A stretch of DNA of 64,000 bases from Fodinibius salsisoli (GTDB taxonomy: Bacteria > Bacteroidota > Rhodothermia > Balneolales > Balneolaceae): assembly GCF_026229185.1 (NCBI RefSeq), contig NZ_JAGGJA010000017.1:35770-99769 (forward strand), read 5' to 3'. Below the pieces are notes generated by a model. The model had not been told where the DNA came from and made no database searches. It worked only from the letters and a program-made list of their open reading frames with translations. The position numbers were made by a program, and so were the translations under genes. Of the stretch, positions 47,559 through 56,268 are shown one piece after another. Position 1 is the stretch's first letter, and every line of letters begins with the position of its first letter.

Positions 47559-48055
47559 ACTGGGAACTAATCATATCAGGTGCAGCATTCGTTGTCTCTT
47601 TGGGAGTTGCAATTTATAGTTACTTACAAGGCCGTAAGAGTAACGATTTGCAAGAAGAACAAACTAAATTACAACGTCGTGTAGTGGAAATTGAAGAGCA
47701 GCGCGAACAAGAACGATTAGCCAAAGAAAACCGCGCAGACTTACAGCCATATTTTAGATATATATCGAGAAAAGATAGTCCTGTAAAAATTGCACGTCAG
47801 ATTACAATTGAAAACTTAGGCAAACATGAAGCGCAAAATATCCGAATGTATGTAGATGGAGATCCTGTATCTATGCATCGAGATATATTTTGTCGGCCGG
47901 ACAATAAATTAAGTCCTATTCAACCGGATAGTGACCAAATGTGGTGTATAGAAGTTGATGAAGAATCACCAGAAGTATGCGAAATTATGCTTAAATGGGA
48001 TGATGAAACAGGCAGCGATTATGAGTTTAAAGATAAATTACCTCTAAAGAAATGA
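47555..48055 (+). CDS. Unknown membrane-anchored protein, 166 aa
   Basis: One N-terminal transmembrane helix (LIISGAAFVVSLGVAIYSYL), a short coiled coil (LQEEQTKLQRRVVEIEEQR) and a C-terminal beta-rich domain (ARQITIENLGKHEAQNIRMY; MWCIEVDEES). No family recognised. Overlaps both neighbours by 4 nt, so translation is coupled to the DUF4268 gene and to hsdS; it is thus a real member of the operon, possibly anchoring or sensing. Confidence 0.72.
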   Translation: MNWELIISGAAFVVSLGVAIYSYLQGRKSNDLQEEQTKLQRRVVEIEEQREQERLAKENRADLQPYFRYISRKDSPVKIARQITIENLGKHEAQNIRMYVDGDPVSMHRDIFCRPDNKLSPIQPDSDQMWCIEVDEESPEVCEIMLKWDDETGSDYEFKDKLPLKK

Positions 48056-50028
48056 GATACCGTAAATCGGAAGAATTGAAAGAGACAGATTTAGAGTGGT
48101 TTGGCGAAGTTCCCAAATCATGGGATATCAGAAAGCTGAAATTTCTTTCTAATGTTAATTCCTCTAATGTTAATAAAAAATCCAAAGAAGGAGAAGAAGT
48201 AGTAGAGTTATGCAACTATACAGATGTTTATTACAACGAGTTTATTACTAATGAGCTCGACTTCATGAAGGCCACTGCAAGCGATAAAGATATTGAACGG
48301 TTTCAGTTAGTAGAAGGTGATGTAATTATTACCAAAGATTCGGAGTCACAAGATGATATGGCAGTGCCGACCTTTGTTGAGGAGACAAAAGAAAATCTAT
48401 TATGTGGATACCACTTAGCTCTTATTAGAAGTGATGAAAAAGTTTTAAATGGGAAATACTTATTCCGTCTTTTCCAGTCAAAAAAATATCGTGAAGAATT
48501 TGGTATTAGGTCCAATGGAATAACACGATATGGTTTAGGGGTGCATGAATTGAAAAATATATCGATTCATATTCCACCTCTCCCCGAGCAACGCTCCATC
48601 GCCACCTTCCTTGACCGTAAGACCGAAGCCATCGACGGGCTCATCCAAAAGAAAGAGCAGCTCATCGAGCGGCTGAAAGAAAAACGGCAGGCGCTTATCA
48701 CCCGGGCCGTCACCAAAGGCCTTGACCCGGATGTGCCGATGAAGGACTCGGGCATTGAGTGGCTGGCAGAGATTCCTGAGGAATGGGAAATTAAAAGGTT
48801 GAAATTTTTAATGGAAACAAATCCTAGCAAACAAGAAGTTTCCGATCTACCTGGAAATTTTGAAGTATCATTTTTACCAATGGAAAAGGTCGGTGAAACA
48901 GGAGAATTGACTCTCGATGAGACGAAACAGCTAAAAAAGGTCTTCAATGGGTATACATATTTTACCAATGAAGATGTAACAGTGGCTAAAATCACACCCT
49001 GTTTCGAAAATGGCAAAGGAGCACTTATAAAAGATTTAGAAAATGAGGTAGGGTTTGGTACTACAGAATTAACAGTATTTAGGCCTAACCCCCAAAAGGT
49101 TTTACCAGAATACCTGTATTATATCACAATTAGTTATCCAATAAGAAAGATTGGGAAATCTTTTATGTACGGTGCAGGAGGACAAAAGCGGGTTCCTGAT
49201 GATTTCTTTGAGAATTTCCAATTAGGAATTCCGTCTATTGAAAAACAAAAGGAAATCATAAATGATCTAAAAATAGAATTAGAACGTTTATTCATATTTC
49301 GCAAAAAAATTAGAGAGCAAATTCAAAAACTAAAAGAATATCGCCAGTCTCTCATATCCGCTGCGGTAACGGGCAAGATTGATGTGCGGGCTAACCAAGA
49401 ACTTGCAATATCTGATGAACCCAGAAAAGAGATTTCAAGCTGGGATAAGTTCGTTTTGGCCTTAGAGATTATTAAGCGCATGCAAAATAATCAGCATTTT
49501 GGAAGAATTATGTTGGTTAAAATTCTCTTTTTGATTGAATACCATCTTCGAGTAAAGGGGTTTAATAGTAATTATAAACGGTGGGACCATGGTCCTTTTG
49601 ATAATCAGCTCATTAATTCTGTAGAATACAATCTAAAAAAGGATGGATGGATAGATATTGACTCAATAGAGAGTAGTGATTATGATCAAAAAATATATAC
49701 ACCAACAGGTAAAGCCTATGAAAAGAGTCATTATTTTAACAATAGTTGGGGAGATCTCGATGATGAGATTCAGGATATACTGAACATTTTTAACAATGCC
49801 AATTCTACTCAGGCAGAAATTATAGCAACGATTTATGCCGCTTACAATGATCTCTTAATTGAAAAAAAAGAACCAAGTGAAGATGAAGTCTTAGATGAGA
49901 TTTTGAATAACTGGCACCCTAATAAAAAGAAAATATCCAGGAAACGTTGGAAGTCTGCCTATAGGTGGATTAAAGAAAAAGAATTTTTACCCACTGGTTT
50001 CGGAAATTCAACTAAGGAAGCAGCTTAA
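48052..50028 (+). CDS. hsdS: Type I specificity subunit HsdS with C-terminal Panacea/SocA-like domain
   Basis: Determines the DNA target of the HsdM/HsdR enzyme. Two target-recognition domains (about 10-170 and 235-400), each followed by a conserved helical spacer (PLPEQRSIATFLDRKTEAID near 180; IEKQKEIINDLKIELERLF near 400). A typical HsdS ends near residue 450. This one goes on for about 200 residues that resemble the Panacea/SocA-like (DUF4065) domain: FVLALEIIKRMQNNQHFGRI, then KILFLIEYHLRVKGF and KRWDHGPFDNQLINSV. The spacer after the first recognition domain is markedly GC-richer than the recognition domains, as expected when these domains are swapped by recombination. Confidence 0.9.
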   Translation: MRYRKSEELKETDLEWFGEVPKSWDIRKLKFLSNVNSSNVNKKSKEGEEVVELCNYTDVYYNEFITNELDFMKATASDKDIERFQLVEGDVIITKDSESQDDMAVPTFVEETKENLLCGYHLALIRSDEKVLNGKYLFRLFQSKKYREEFGIRSNGITRYGLGVHELKNISIHIPPLPEQRSIATFLDRKTEAIDGLIQKKEQLIERLKEKRQALITRAVTKGLDPDVPMKDSGIEWLAEIPEEWEIKRLKFLMETNPSKQEVSDLPGNFEVSFLPMEKVGETGELTLDETKQLKKVFNGYTYFTNEDVTVAKITPCFENGKGALIKDLENEVGFGTTELTVFRPNPQKVLPEYLYYITISYPIRKIGKSFMYGAGGQKRVPDDFFENFQLGIPSIEKQKEIINDLKIELERLFIFRKKIREQIQKLKEYRQSLISAAVTGKIDVRANQELAISDEPRKEISSWDKFVLALEIIKRMQNNQHFGRIMLVKILFLIEYHLRVKGFNSNYKRWDHGPFDNQLINSVEYNLKKDGWIDIDSIESSDYDQKIYTPTGKAYEKSHYFNNSWGDLDDEIQDILNIFNNANSTQAEIIATIYAAYNDLLIEKKEPSEDEVLDEILNNWHPNKKKISRKRWKSAYRWIKEKEFLPTGFGNSTKEAA

Positions 50029-50030
50029 AT

Positions 50031-53000
50031 ATGAGTCGACAGATCAGGGAAAAGTATTTAGAGGAAGATATCGAAAACGTCCTGCTGCAGGAGCAGCCGG
50101 AAGATGATCGAGCGTTGGATGAAGGCAAAGAATATACCGTAGCCGGTCAACAGGGAGGCTATCACCAGCGCACCGCCGAAGACTACGATAAATCGCTCTG
50201 CCTGATCCCCGATGATCTGATTGACTTTATCAAGGCAACCCAGCCTAAGCAGTGGCGTAAGCTGAAAAAACTGGAAGGCGACGATGCCGAACAGGTGCTG
50301 CTTAAGCGCGTTAAAAAGCAGGTAGATAGAAAAGGCACAGTGTATGTGTTGCGCAATGAGCTTAAGCTATCCGGATGCCGTTTTCGGCTTACTTACTTCC
50401 GTCCCAACACGGGCCTAAACCCCTTATTACAGAAAAAGTACAAAGCTAACTTCTTTTCTGTAATGAGGCAGTTTTATTATGCCCCAAAAAATGATGATAA
50501 GCCACGGAGTGGTCCAAGTTTAGATTTAGGTATATTTCTCAATGGTCTGCCCATTTTTACTGCCGAGCTCAAGAATCCTATGAATGGCCAGGAGGTCGGG
50601 GACGCTGTGGCCCAGTACAAACAGGATCGGGACCCACGGGAGCCGATATTTCAATTCAAACGATGTCTGGCCCACTTTGCCGTTGACCCACAGGAAGTTT
50701 ATTACACTACCAAGCTCGAAGGGCATAAGAGCTATTTTCTGCCCTTCAATAAAGGCAAGCAAGGCGGAGCTGGAAATCCCACTCCCATGGGAGATGAAGA
50801 TCGGTATGCTACCTCTTACCTGTGGGAGAAGATCTGGAGCAAAGACAGCGTGCTGAATCTGATTCAGCACTTTATTCACAGCCGTAAAGAAAAAGATGAT
50901 GATGAGATTCTCTTTTTCCCGCGGTACCACCAACTGAAAGCCGTCCGGCGAATGGTGAACCATGCCAAGCAGCACGGCACCGGTCAGCGCTACCTGGTAC
51001 AGCACAGCGCGGGCAGTGGCAAGAGCAATACCATTGCCTGGCTGGGACATCAGCTCTCCTCTCTGCACGATGCTACCGATAACAAAGTGTTTGATACGGT
51101 TGTAGTTATTACCGATCGCCGCGTGCTGGACAAGCAGCTTCGGGATATCGTTCTGGAGTTTCAGAAAGTACCAGGTGTGGTAGAAGCTATTGGGGATGAT
51201 GATACCTCCGAGGATCTGAAGAAAGCCCTGCGGGATGGGAAGAAGATCATTACTACCACCTTGCAGAAGTTTCCCTACATCACCGAAGCGATGAAAGATT
51301 ATAAAGGGAATAACTTTGCGGTACTCATTGATGAGGCGCACTCCTCGATGGCCGGATCGACGACGCGACAGATGAACGAAATTTTGTCGTCAGTATCTCT
51401 TGAGGAAGCAGAATCCGATGATGATGTGAGCCCGGAAGATCTCACTGATCATATCGAGAAGCTGATTCAGAGCCGAGGCCAGCTGCCGAATGTTAGTTAT
51501 TTTGCATTTACGGCTACGCCCAAAGAGAAGACCCTGGAGTTATTTGGCACTGAGGAACCCGATGAAGGCTATGAGCCTTTTAGCTTATATACTATGCGTC
51601 AGGCAATCGAAGAAGGATTTATCCTGGACGTGCTCGAAAACTATACGACCTACAACAGTTACTTTAAGCTGCTCAAGGCCATTGAGGATGATCCCAAATA
51701 TGATCAGGGCAAAGCCTCGGCCATGCTAAAGAAATTTGTGAGCCTGCACGAACATGCTGTCAATGAGAAAGCCAAGATCATCGTCGATCATTTTCACCAG
51801 TTCGTATCCCACGCGATCAAGGGCAAAGCCAAGGCGATGGTCGTCACGCGATCGCGCTTACATGCCGTACGATTTGGGTTAGCCATTAAGAAGCTGGTAA
51901 AGAGCGAAAACATGCCCTATAAAGTACTCACCGCTTTTTCTGGGACGGTCAAAGATCCCGAAACCAGCAAAGAGTACACCGAAAGCGGTATGAATGGTAT
52001 TCCTCAGACCCAAACCAAAGAGCAGTTCAAACAGCAGGATTATCGCTTTATGGTCGTAGCCAATAAGTTTCAGACGGGTTTCGATCAGCCCTTGCTGCAC
52101 ACCATGTATGTAGATAAAAAGCTGGGCGGAGTGAATGCTGTGCAAACGTTAAGCCGATTGAACCGCACGCATCCACAGAAGCAAGAAACGATGGTGCTGG
52201 ACTTTGCAAACGAAGCCCAGGATATCCAACACGCGTTCAGCAATTACTACGAAAAAACGTTCTTGAGTGAGGGCACCGATCAGAATGTGCTCTATAACCT
52301 TATGGAGGATCTGGAAGAATACCGCTTGTACAGCGATATTGATATGGATCAGTTTGCCGAGAACTACTTTGCCAAGAATGTGAAGCAGGCCAAGTTGTAT
52401 TCCATTTTGGAGCCTGTGGCCGACCGTTTTAACGAGCTTGGGGAGGACGAGCAGCGCGACTTTTATCGCAAGTTGCGCAAATACGTACGCACCTATTCCT
52501 TCTTGTCCCAAATCCTCCCATTCGATGATGTGCCCATGGAGAAGTTCTATGCTTTTGGCAAGTATCTGCTCCGCCTGATCTCCTTAGAGGAGTCCAAATT
52601 GCCGCGTGAAGTGCTTCAAGAAGTGGATATGGATTCCTATCGTATTCAACGCATGTATAAGGGACAGATAGACCTTAAACGCGGTGGTGGGGAACTTAAA
52701 TCAAGTCAGCTGGATGGCGAAACCTCGAGCAGTGATGAAAATGAGGAATCCCTTTCCGAAATTATTCGCGTCATCAATGACCGTTACGGCACCGACTTTA
52801 GCGAAGATGATAAGGTGTTTACGGCTTTTCGTGATCGCCTGTATGAAGATGATGCCGTTCAAAAAAGTGCTAAGGCCAACACGAAGGAAAATGCCAAGAT
52901 CACCTTCGAGGATAAAGCTCGTGAACATGCTCGAGAGATGATCGACGAGCATTTCGGCTTCTACAAGAAGTTCAACGATGATGACGACTTTCGGGATGCC

Positions 53001-53060
53001 TTAGTACATATGCTCTTTAACGACTTCCAGAGCTGGATGCAGGAGAAGAGTTCGCAATAG
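50031..53060 (+). CDS. hsdR: Type I restriction endonuclease subunit HsdR
   Basis: Translocating restriction subunit of the operon. N-terminal nuclease domain with the PD-(D/E)XK pattern (LDLGIFLNGLPIFTAELKNP, about residues 164-183), then a superfamily 2 helicase motor with Walker A AGSGKSNTIAW (about 326), DEAHSS (about 433) and FAFTATPKEKT (motif III), followed by QTGFDQPLLHTMYVDK and QTLSRLNRTHP. Length 1009 is typical. Begins 2 nt after hsdS. All recognisable motifs are intact, so the system looks functional. Confidence 0.94.
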   Translation: MSRQIREKYLEEDIENVLLQEQPEDDRALDEGKEYTVAGQQGGYHQRTAEDYDKSLCLIPDDLIDFIKATQPKQWRKLKKLEGDDAEQVLLKRVKKQVDRKGTVYVLRNELKLSGCRFRLTYFRPNTGLNPLLQKKYKANFFSVMRQFYYAPKNDDKPRSGPSLDLGIFLNGLPIFTAELKNPMNGQEVGDAVAQYKQDRDPREPIFQFKRCLAHFAVDPQEVYYTTKLEGHKSYFLPFNKGKQGGAGNPTPMGDEDRYATSYLWEKIWSKDSVLNLIQHFIHSRKEKDDDEILFFPRYHQLKAVRRMVNHAKQHGTGQRYLVQHSAGSGKSNTIAWLGHQLSSLHDATDNKVFDTVVVITDRRVLDKQLRDIVLEFQKVPGVVEAIGDDDTSEDLKKALRDGKKIITTTLQKFPYITEAMKDYKGNNFAVLIDEAHSSMAGSTTRQMNEILSSVSLEEAESDDDVSPEDLTDHIEKLIQSRGQLPNVSYFAFTATPKEKTLELFGTEEPDEGYEPFSLYTMRQAIEEGFILDVLENYTTYNSYFKLLKAIEDDPKYDQGKASAMLKKFVSLHEHAVNEKAKIIVDHFHQFVSHAIKGKAKAMVVTRSRLHAVRFGLAIKKLVKSENMPYKVLTAFSGTVKDPETSKEYTESGMNGIPQTQTKEQFKQQDYRFMVVANKFQTGFDQPLLHTMYVDKKLGGVNAVQTLSRLNRTHPQKQETMVLDFANEAQDIQHAFSNYYEKTFLSEGTDQNVLYNLMEDLEEYRLYSDIDMDQFAENYFAKNVKQAKLYSILEPVADRFNELGEDEQRDFYRKLRKYVRTYSFLSQILPFDDVPMEKFYAFGKYLLRLISLEESKLPREVLQEVDMDSYRIQRMYKGQIDLKRGGGELKSSQLDGETSSSDENEESLSEIIRVINDRYGTDFSEDDKVFTAFRDRLYEDDAVQKSAKANTKENAKITFEDKAREHAREMIDEHFGFYKKFNDDDDFRDALVHMLFNDFQSWMQEKSSQ

Positions 53061-53192
53061 TATCGCTCTTTTTTTACATCAAAACAGCGAAATACCATAA
53101 GCAACAAAACCTAAAAAACGCATGGTTTTAGTAGTTTCTCCAAAAGTTGTTATTTAGTCCTAAACTTTTTCAATTAACTATAGACAAGAGAT

Positions 53193-53648
53193 ATGAAAGC
53201 ATTAGGTAATGTACTTTGGTTTATATTTGGTGGGTTCATAGCCGGCCTTTTATGGTGGTTTGCAGGGGTCATGATGTTTATATCCATTGTTGGGATTCCA
53301 TGGGGTAAGGCTTGTTTTGCCATCGGAAACCTTTCATTTTTCCCATTTGGTAAAGAGGCTGTAAACCGAGAAATCTTAACAGGAAAGGAAGATGTTGGGA
53401 CTGGTGGTTGGGGCACGCTGGGGAATGTACTCTGGTTTATTTTCGGTGGGTTTTGGCTTGCTCTGAGTCATGCTTTAGCAGCTATTATAAGTTTTATTAC
53501 CATTATAGGGATTCCCTTTGGTATTCAACACGGTAAGCTTGCTCGTATTTCATTATCACCAATTGGGAAAGAAGTAGTTGATAAAGAGGTTGCCGAGCAG
53601 GCCCGAAAAAAGAGTGCTAAACGAGTTGTAGAAGAGTATAGTAACTAA
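53193..53648 (+). CDS. YccF-domain inner-membrane protein
   Basis: 151 residues with two tandem YccF units: GNVLWFIFGGFIAGLLWWFA and later GNVLWFIFGGFWLALSHALA, each followed by a G(I)PWG or G(I)PFG motif. Four predicted membrane helices and a charged C terminus. Function of the family is unknown. It is on its own, 130 nt after hsdR. Confidence 0.87.
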   Translation: MKALGNVLWFIFGGFIAGLLWWFAGVMMFISIVGIPWGKACFAIGNLSFFPFGKEAVNREILTGKEDVGTGGWGTLGNVLWFIFGGFWLALSHALAAIISFITIIGIPFGIQHGKLARISLSPIGKEVVDKEVAEQARKKSAKRVVEEYSN

Positions 53649-53699
53649 ACTGTTAAGCACATTTATTTTGCTCTTTCGCTCACCAGTTTTTAGAATGAG

Positions 53700-53936
53700 T
53701 ATTTTTCTAATACCGATTTGGATGAGCGGTATACCTATGATTCTTCAATTCGCGGTCTCAAAAAGATGCGAAAGAAAGAACCGGATAAGGCGGCTGCTGT
53801 AGCGGATAGGATTATTAAGAATACTACCGTACACTGATGACGAGAGGTATGAAAGGATGTTATATCTATTGCAATGACGAAGAAACTGAAAACTATCTTA
53901 GATCCATAGTTGGAAACTTAAATATAAATTATTGAG
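53700..53936 (+). pseudogene. C-terminal relic of a DUF2075 helicase gene
   Basis: Only the end of the protein remains. One frame gives RGLKKMRKKEPDKAAAVADRI then IKNT, and after a one-base loss near 53822 a second frame continues YRTLMTRGMKGCYIYCNDEE, which is the typical C terminus of DUF2075 (P-loop, Schlafen-associated) helicase-like proteins. No start, Walker motif or upstream body is present, so it is a scar of a deleted gene. Confidence 0.6.
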
Positions 53937-53970
53937 AGATTAGACATTAACAAAATTTATCTGTAAGATA

Positions 53971-53989
53971 TTATTACAAATAGTAATAA
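53971..53989. promoter_or_regulatory. Palindromic operator candidate before the AT-rich operon
   Basis: TTATTAC (53971-53977) and GTAATAA (53983-53989) are perfect inverted arms with a 5-nt gap, ending 14 nt before the first ATG of the operon. The size and symmetry fit an operator for the XRE repressor encoded second in the operon, which would then control its own expression. Confidence 0.5.
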
Positions 53990-54003
53990 ATTCCTACAAT
54001 AAT

Positions 54004-54279
54004 ATGACGAAGCAAGAAATAGAAGACGTACTAATTGAAAAAATTAAAGAGAACCATGCACTGACAACAGGTGAAGAACCTGATATTGACGGAAATACAG
54101 CACCCTTCAAGGACTTAGATTTTTTTGACAGTTTATTAGCATCAGAAGTTGGTATTGACCTCCAAGATGAAATTGATTGTGATTTCGATAATGTTAAAGA
54201 AGCCTTTAAGGAGGCTCAACTAGAGGGTATTACCATTGAACAAATGGCAGATATAATTTTAAAGGTTGAGGAGGCATAA
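54004..54279 (+). CDS. Acyl-carrier-protein-like small protein, 91 aa
   Basis: Strongly acidic four-helix-like protein. The segment DLDFFDSLLASEVGIDLQDE places a Ser (residue 43) in a D-S-L motif exactly as in phosphopantetheine-carrying acyl carrier proteins, followed by an acidic helix and the ACP-like ending EGITIEQMADIIL. Length of 91 is right for an ACP. No partner synthase or phosphopantetheinyl transferase gene is nearby. It leads an operon of nucleotide-metabolism genes, and the next gene starts 1 nt after its stop. The assignment rests on pattern only. Confidence 0.55.
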   Translation: MTKQEIEDVLIEKIKENHALTTGEEPDIDGNTAPFKDLDFFDSLLASEVGIDLQDEIDCDFDNVKEAFKEAQLEGITIEQMADIILKVEEA

Positions 54280-54280
54280 A

Positions 54281-54610
54281 ATGACTGATTTAAAAAAATG
54301 TATTGCCAATAGGTTAAAAGAGGCAAGGGCAAGTGCTGGGTTGTCCCAAAATCAAGTAGCGAATTTTTTAGGTCTTAAGAGACCATCAATTTCTGAAATT
54401 GAAGCTGGAAGAAGAAAGGTAAGTGCTGAGGAGTTAGTCAAATTTTCAGATATATATAATGTTAGATTGAACTGGTTAGCATGTAAAGAATCAGAACTCA
54501 ATAATGATATAAAAGAAAAATTGAAGCTTGCAGCTCGAGAGGCATCTAAGATAAAGAGTGATGATTTAGATAAGATCATAAAAATTCTAACGGCGTTTAA
54601 AAGTGAATAG
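54281..54610 (+). CDS. XRE-family helix-turn-helix regulator
   Basis: A 109-residue protein; the ATG at 54281 with a GAGGAGG ribosome site is chosen over an upstream TTG at 54266. Residues of about 8-60 form an XRE/Cro helix-turn-helix (RLKEARASAGLSQNQVANFL, then LKRPSISEIEAGRRKVSAEE). Followed 2 nt later by an ImmA/IrrE protease gene, the pairing seen in ICEBs1 ImmR/ImmA and many mobile elements: the protease removes the repressor on a signal. Probable repressor of this operon, acting at the palindrome at 53971. Confidence 0.88.
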   Translation: MTDLKKCIANRLKEARASAGLSQNQVANFLGLKRPSISEIEAGRRKVSAEELVKFSDIYNVRLNWLACKESELNNDIKEKLKLAAREASKIKSDDLDKIIKILTAFKSE

Positions 54611-54612
54611 AA

Positions 54613-55467
54613 GTGGCTAGAACTAAAAAAGAGTTAATTGAAAAAGCATTATTTGCCGCATTAAAAGAAAGAAAAAAAATAAGTGGAGATCATTATAAGC
54701 CTTTTTGTCTGTTTGATTTTATTGAAAAGCAAGATGTTCAGCTAAAGTTTACAGATATTAGTAGCCTAGAGGGTATATATAGTAAAGAGCCCGGTCCATT
54801 AATACTCTTGAACTCCCTTAGGCCGCATGGGCGACAGTATTTTAATTGTGCACATGAATATGGACATCATGTTTTTGAGCATGGAATTGAATTAGATGAA
54901 ATAATTGATAGTAATAGTCATTTTGATCCTGAAGAATTTTTAGTTGATACTTTTGCAGGTTTTTTGCTAATGCCTAAATCAGCAATAAGGAGAGCTTTCA
55001 ACATTCGAAATATTAGATTCGATGAATTTAATCCAGTCGAATTTTATAAAATCGCTTCAAATATAGGGGTAGGCTATCAAACAATTTTATTCCATTTGTT
55101 TAGATCTTTACGGTTGATTGAAAAATCACTGTATAAGAAATTATCTTCTGTTAAGGTTCAAGAAATAAAAAAAGAAATTTTAGGCCAGAGCTTTCCTGGA
55201 GAACTTATCTATGTTGATGAAAATTGGGAAGGAAGACCTATAGATATCCAGGTTAATGATATACTTGCAATTGAGGGCAGCTATAAAATTGAATGCAATA
55301 ATGTCAAAAGGATTGATGAGGTAAATGGAATTTCGATCTACAAGGGTGTTAACACAGGGATTGGTAGAATAAGATTGCAAATGCAGGATAAAGTACATTT
55401 TCTAAGGGTGTCACGTCACCAATATGTGGGAATAAATAAATACAAACATCTAGAGACAGAAATATGA
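54613..55467 (+). CDS. ImmA/IrrE-family zinc metalloprotease
   Basis: 284 residues from a GTG start, 2 nt after the XRE gene stop. The zinc motif HEYGHH (H81-E82-x-x-H85) lies in FNCAHEYGHHVFEHGI, and a third ligand candidate is the acidic FDPEEFLVDTFAGFLLMP helix, as in IrrE. The C-terminal half (residues about 150-284) is a further beta-rich domain not recognised. It should cleave the paired XRE repressor on an activating signal such as DNA damage or phage entry (known for the family, inferred here). Overlaps the next gene by 4 nt. Confidence 0.86.
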   Translation: MARTKKELIEKALFAALKERKKISGDHYKPFCLFDFIEKQDVQLKFTDISSLEGIYSKEPGPLILLNSLRPHGRQYFNCAHEYGHHVFEHGIELDEIIDSNSHFDPEEFLVDTFAGFLLMPKSAIRRAFNIRNIRFDEFNPVEFYKIASNIGVGYQTILFHLFRSLRLIEKSLYKKLSSVKVQEIKKEILGQSFPGELIYVDENWEGRPIDIQVNDILAIEGSYKIECNNVKRIDEVNGISIYKGVNTGIGRIRLQMQDKVHFLRVSRHQYVGINKYKHLETEI

Positions 55468-56267
55468 GATATAAATATGTCCCTTCCAGTGGTAACTTGT
55501 CAATAGCTTGGTTTAAAGCTTTTAAGCATATAAATAAATATGGTAGAACATCGCCGTTAATAATTAGAATTAAAGATATACCTAAAGATATATCAAATCT
55601 CGAAGATAGCTCTGTTAGGGATATATTTGATGATTTTTTAAACAGGAAGGGACAGTCTAGTATTAACACGGTCGCCAATACAATATTTCCCTGGTCTCTA
55701 TGGAATCCAAAAAAGGAAAGAAAAGTGTTATATAAAAGACATTTCCGAATTACCCCTTCAATAAAATCATGTAATCCCAATAAATTCGGACATTATTTTC
55801 GAAGAATGATTGGATTTAATACAAGCTATAATGACACGAAATACTCAGACGACTTTATTAATCAGATAGAACATGTTATTGATACTTATCGGAGTGGTAC
55901 CCATAGACACTCAGCCTTACAGATTGGGATTTTTGATCCTGACCGTGATCACTCTAAGAGTAGACAGAAAGGGTTTCCTTGTTTACACCAAATCGCGATT
56001 AATTCTCATGGTCCCAATGGAAAAGATGGTTTAGGTATTACAGGGTTTTATGCAAAACAACTAATTCTTAAGAAAGCTTACGGTAATTATTTGGGTTTAT
56101 GTCGCTTAGGATATTTCCTTGCGAGAGAATTAAATATGGACTTTGTACAAATGAATTGTGTCATATCTGAGGCCGATATTAATAAGAGTATTTTTAAAAA
56201 GAATGATAGGGATAAACTTTATAAAAGAATTAATTCCCTAGATATTTATAATCTACATACGATTTAA
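55464..56267 (+). CDS. Diverged thymidylate-synthase-fold protein
   Basis: 267 residues. The middle matches the thymidylate synthase core: HSALQIGIFDPDRDH (compare SRQVVLQIWDPNQD in the second synthase of this operon), then KGFPCLHQIAI with the catalytic Cys (173). The next block, normally QRS-x-D-x-x-LG-x-PFN, reads YAKQLILKKAYGNYLG, so the Arg and Asp that bind dUMP phosphate are lost while an Asn remains. The Cys suggests retained nucleophilic chemistry on a pyrimidine or a different ligand. Start overlaps the protease stop (ATGA). Assignment to the superfamily is by pattern. Confidence 0.62.
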   Translation: MRYKYVPSSGNLSIAWFKAFKHINKYGRTSPLIIRIKDIPKDISNLEDSSVRDIFDDFLNRKGQSSINTVANTIFPWSLWNPKKERKVLYKRHFRITPSIKSCNPNKFGHYFRRMIGFNTSYNDTKYSDDFINQIEHVIDTYRSGTHRHSALQIGIFDPDRDHSKSRQKGFPCLHQIAINSHGPNGKDGLGITGFYAKQLILKKAYGNYLGLCRLGYFLARELNMDFVQMNCVISEADINKSIFKKNDRDKLYKRINSLDIYNLHTI

Positions 56268-56268
56268 T

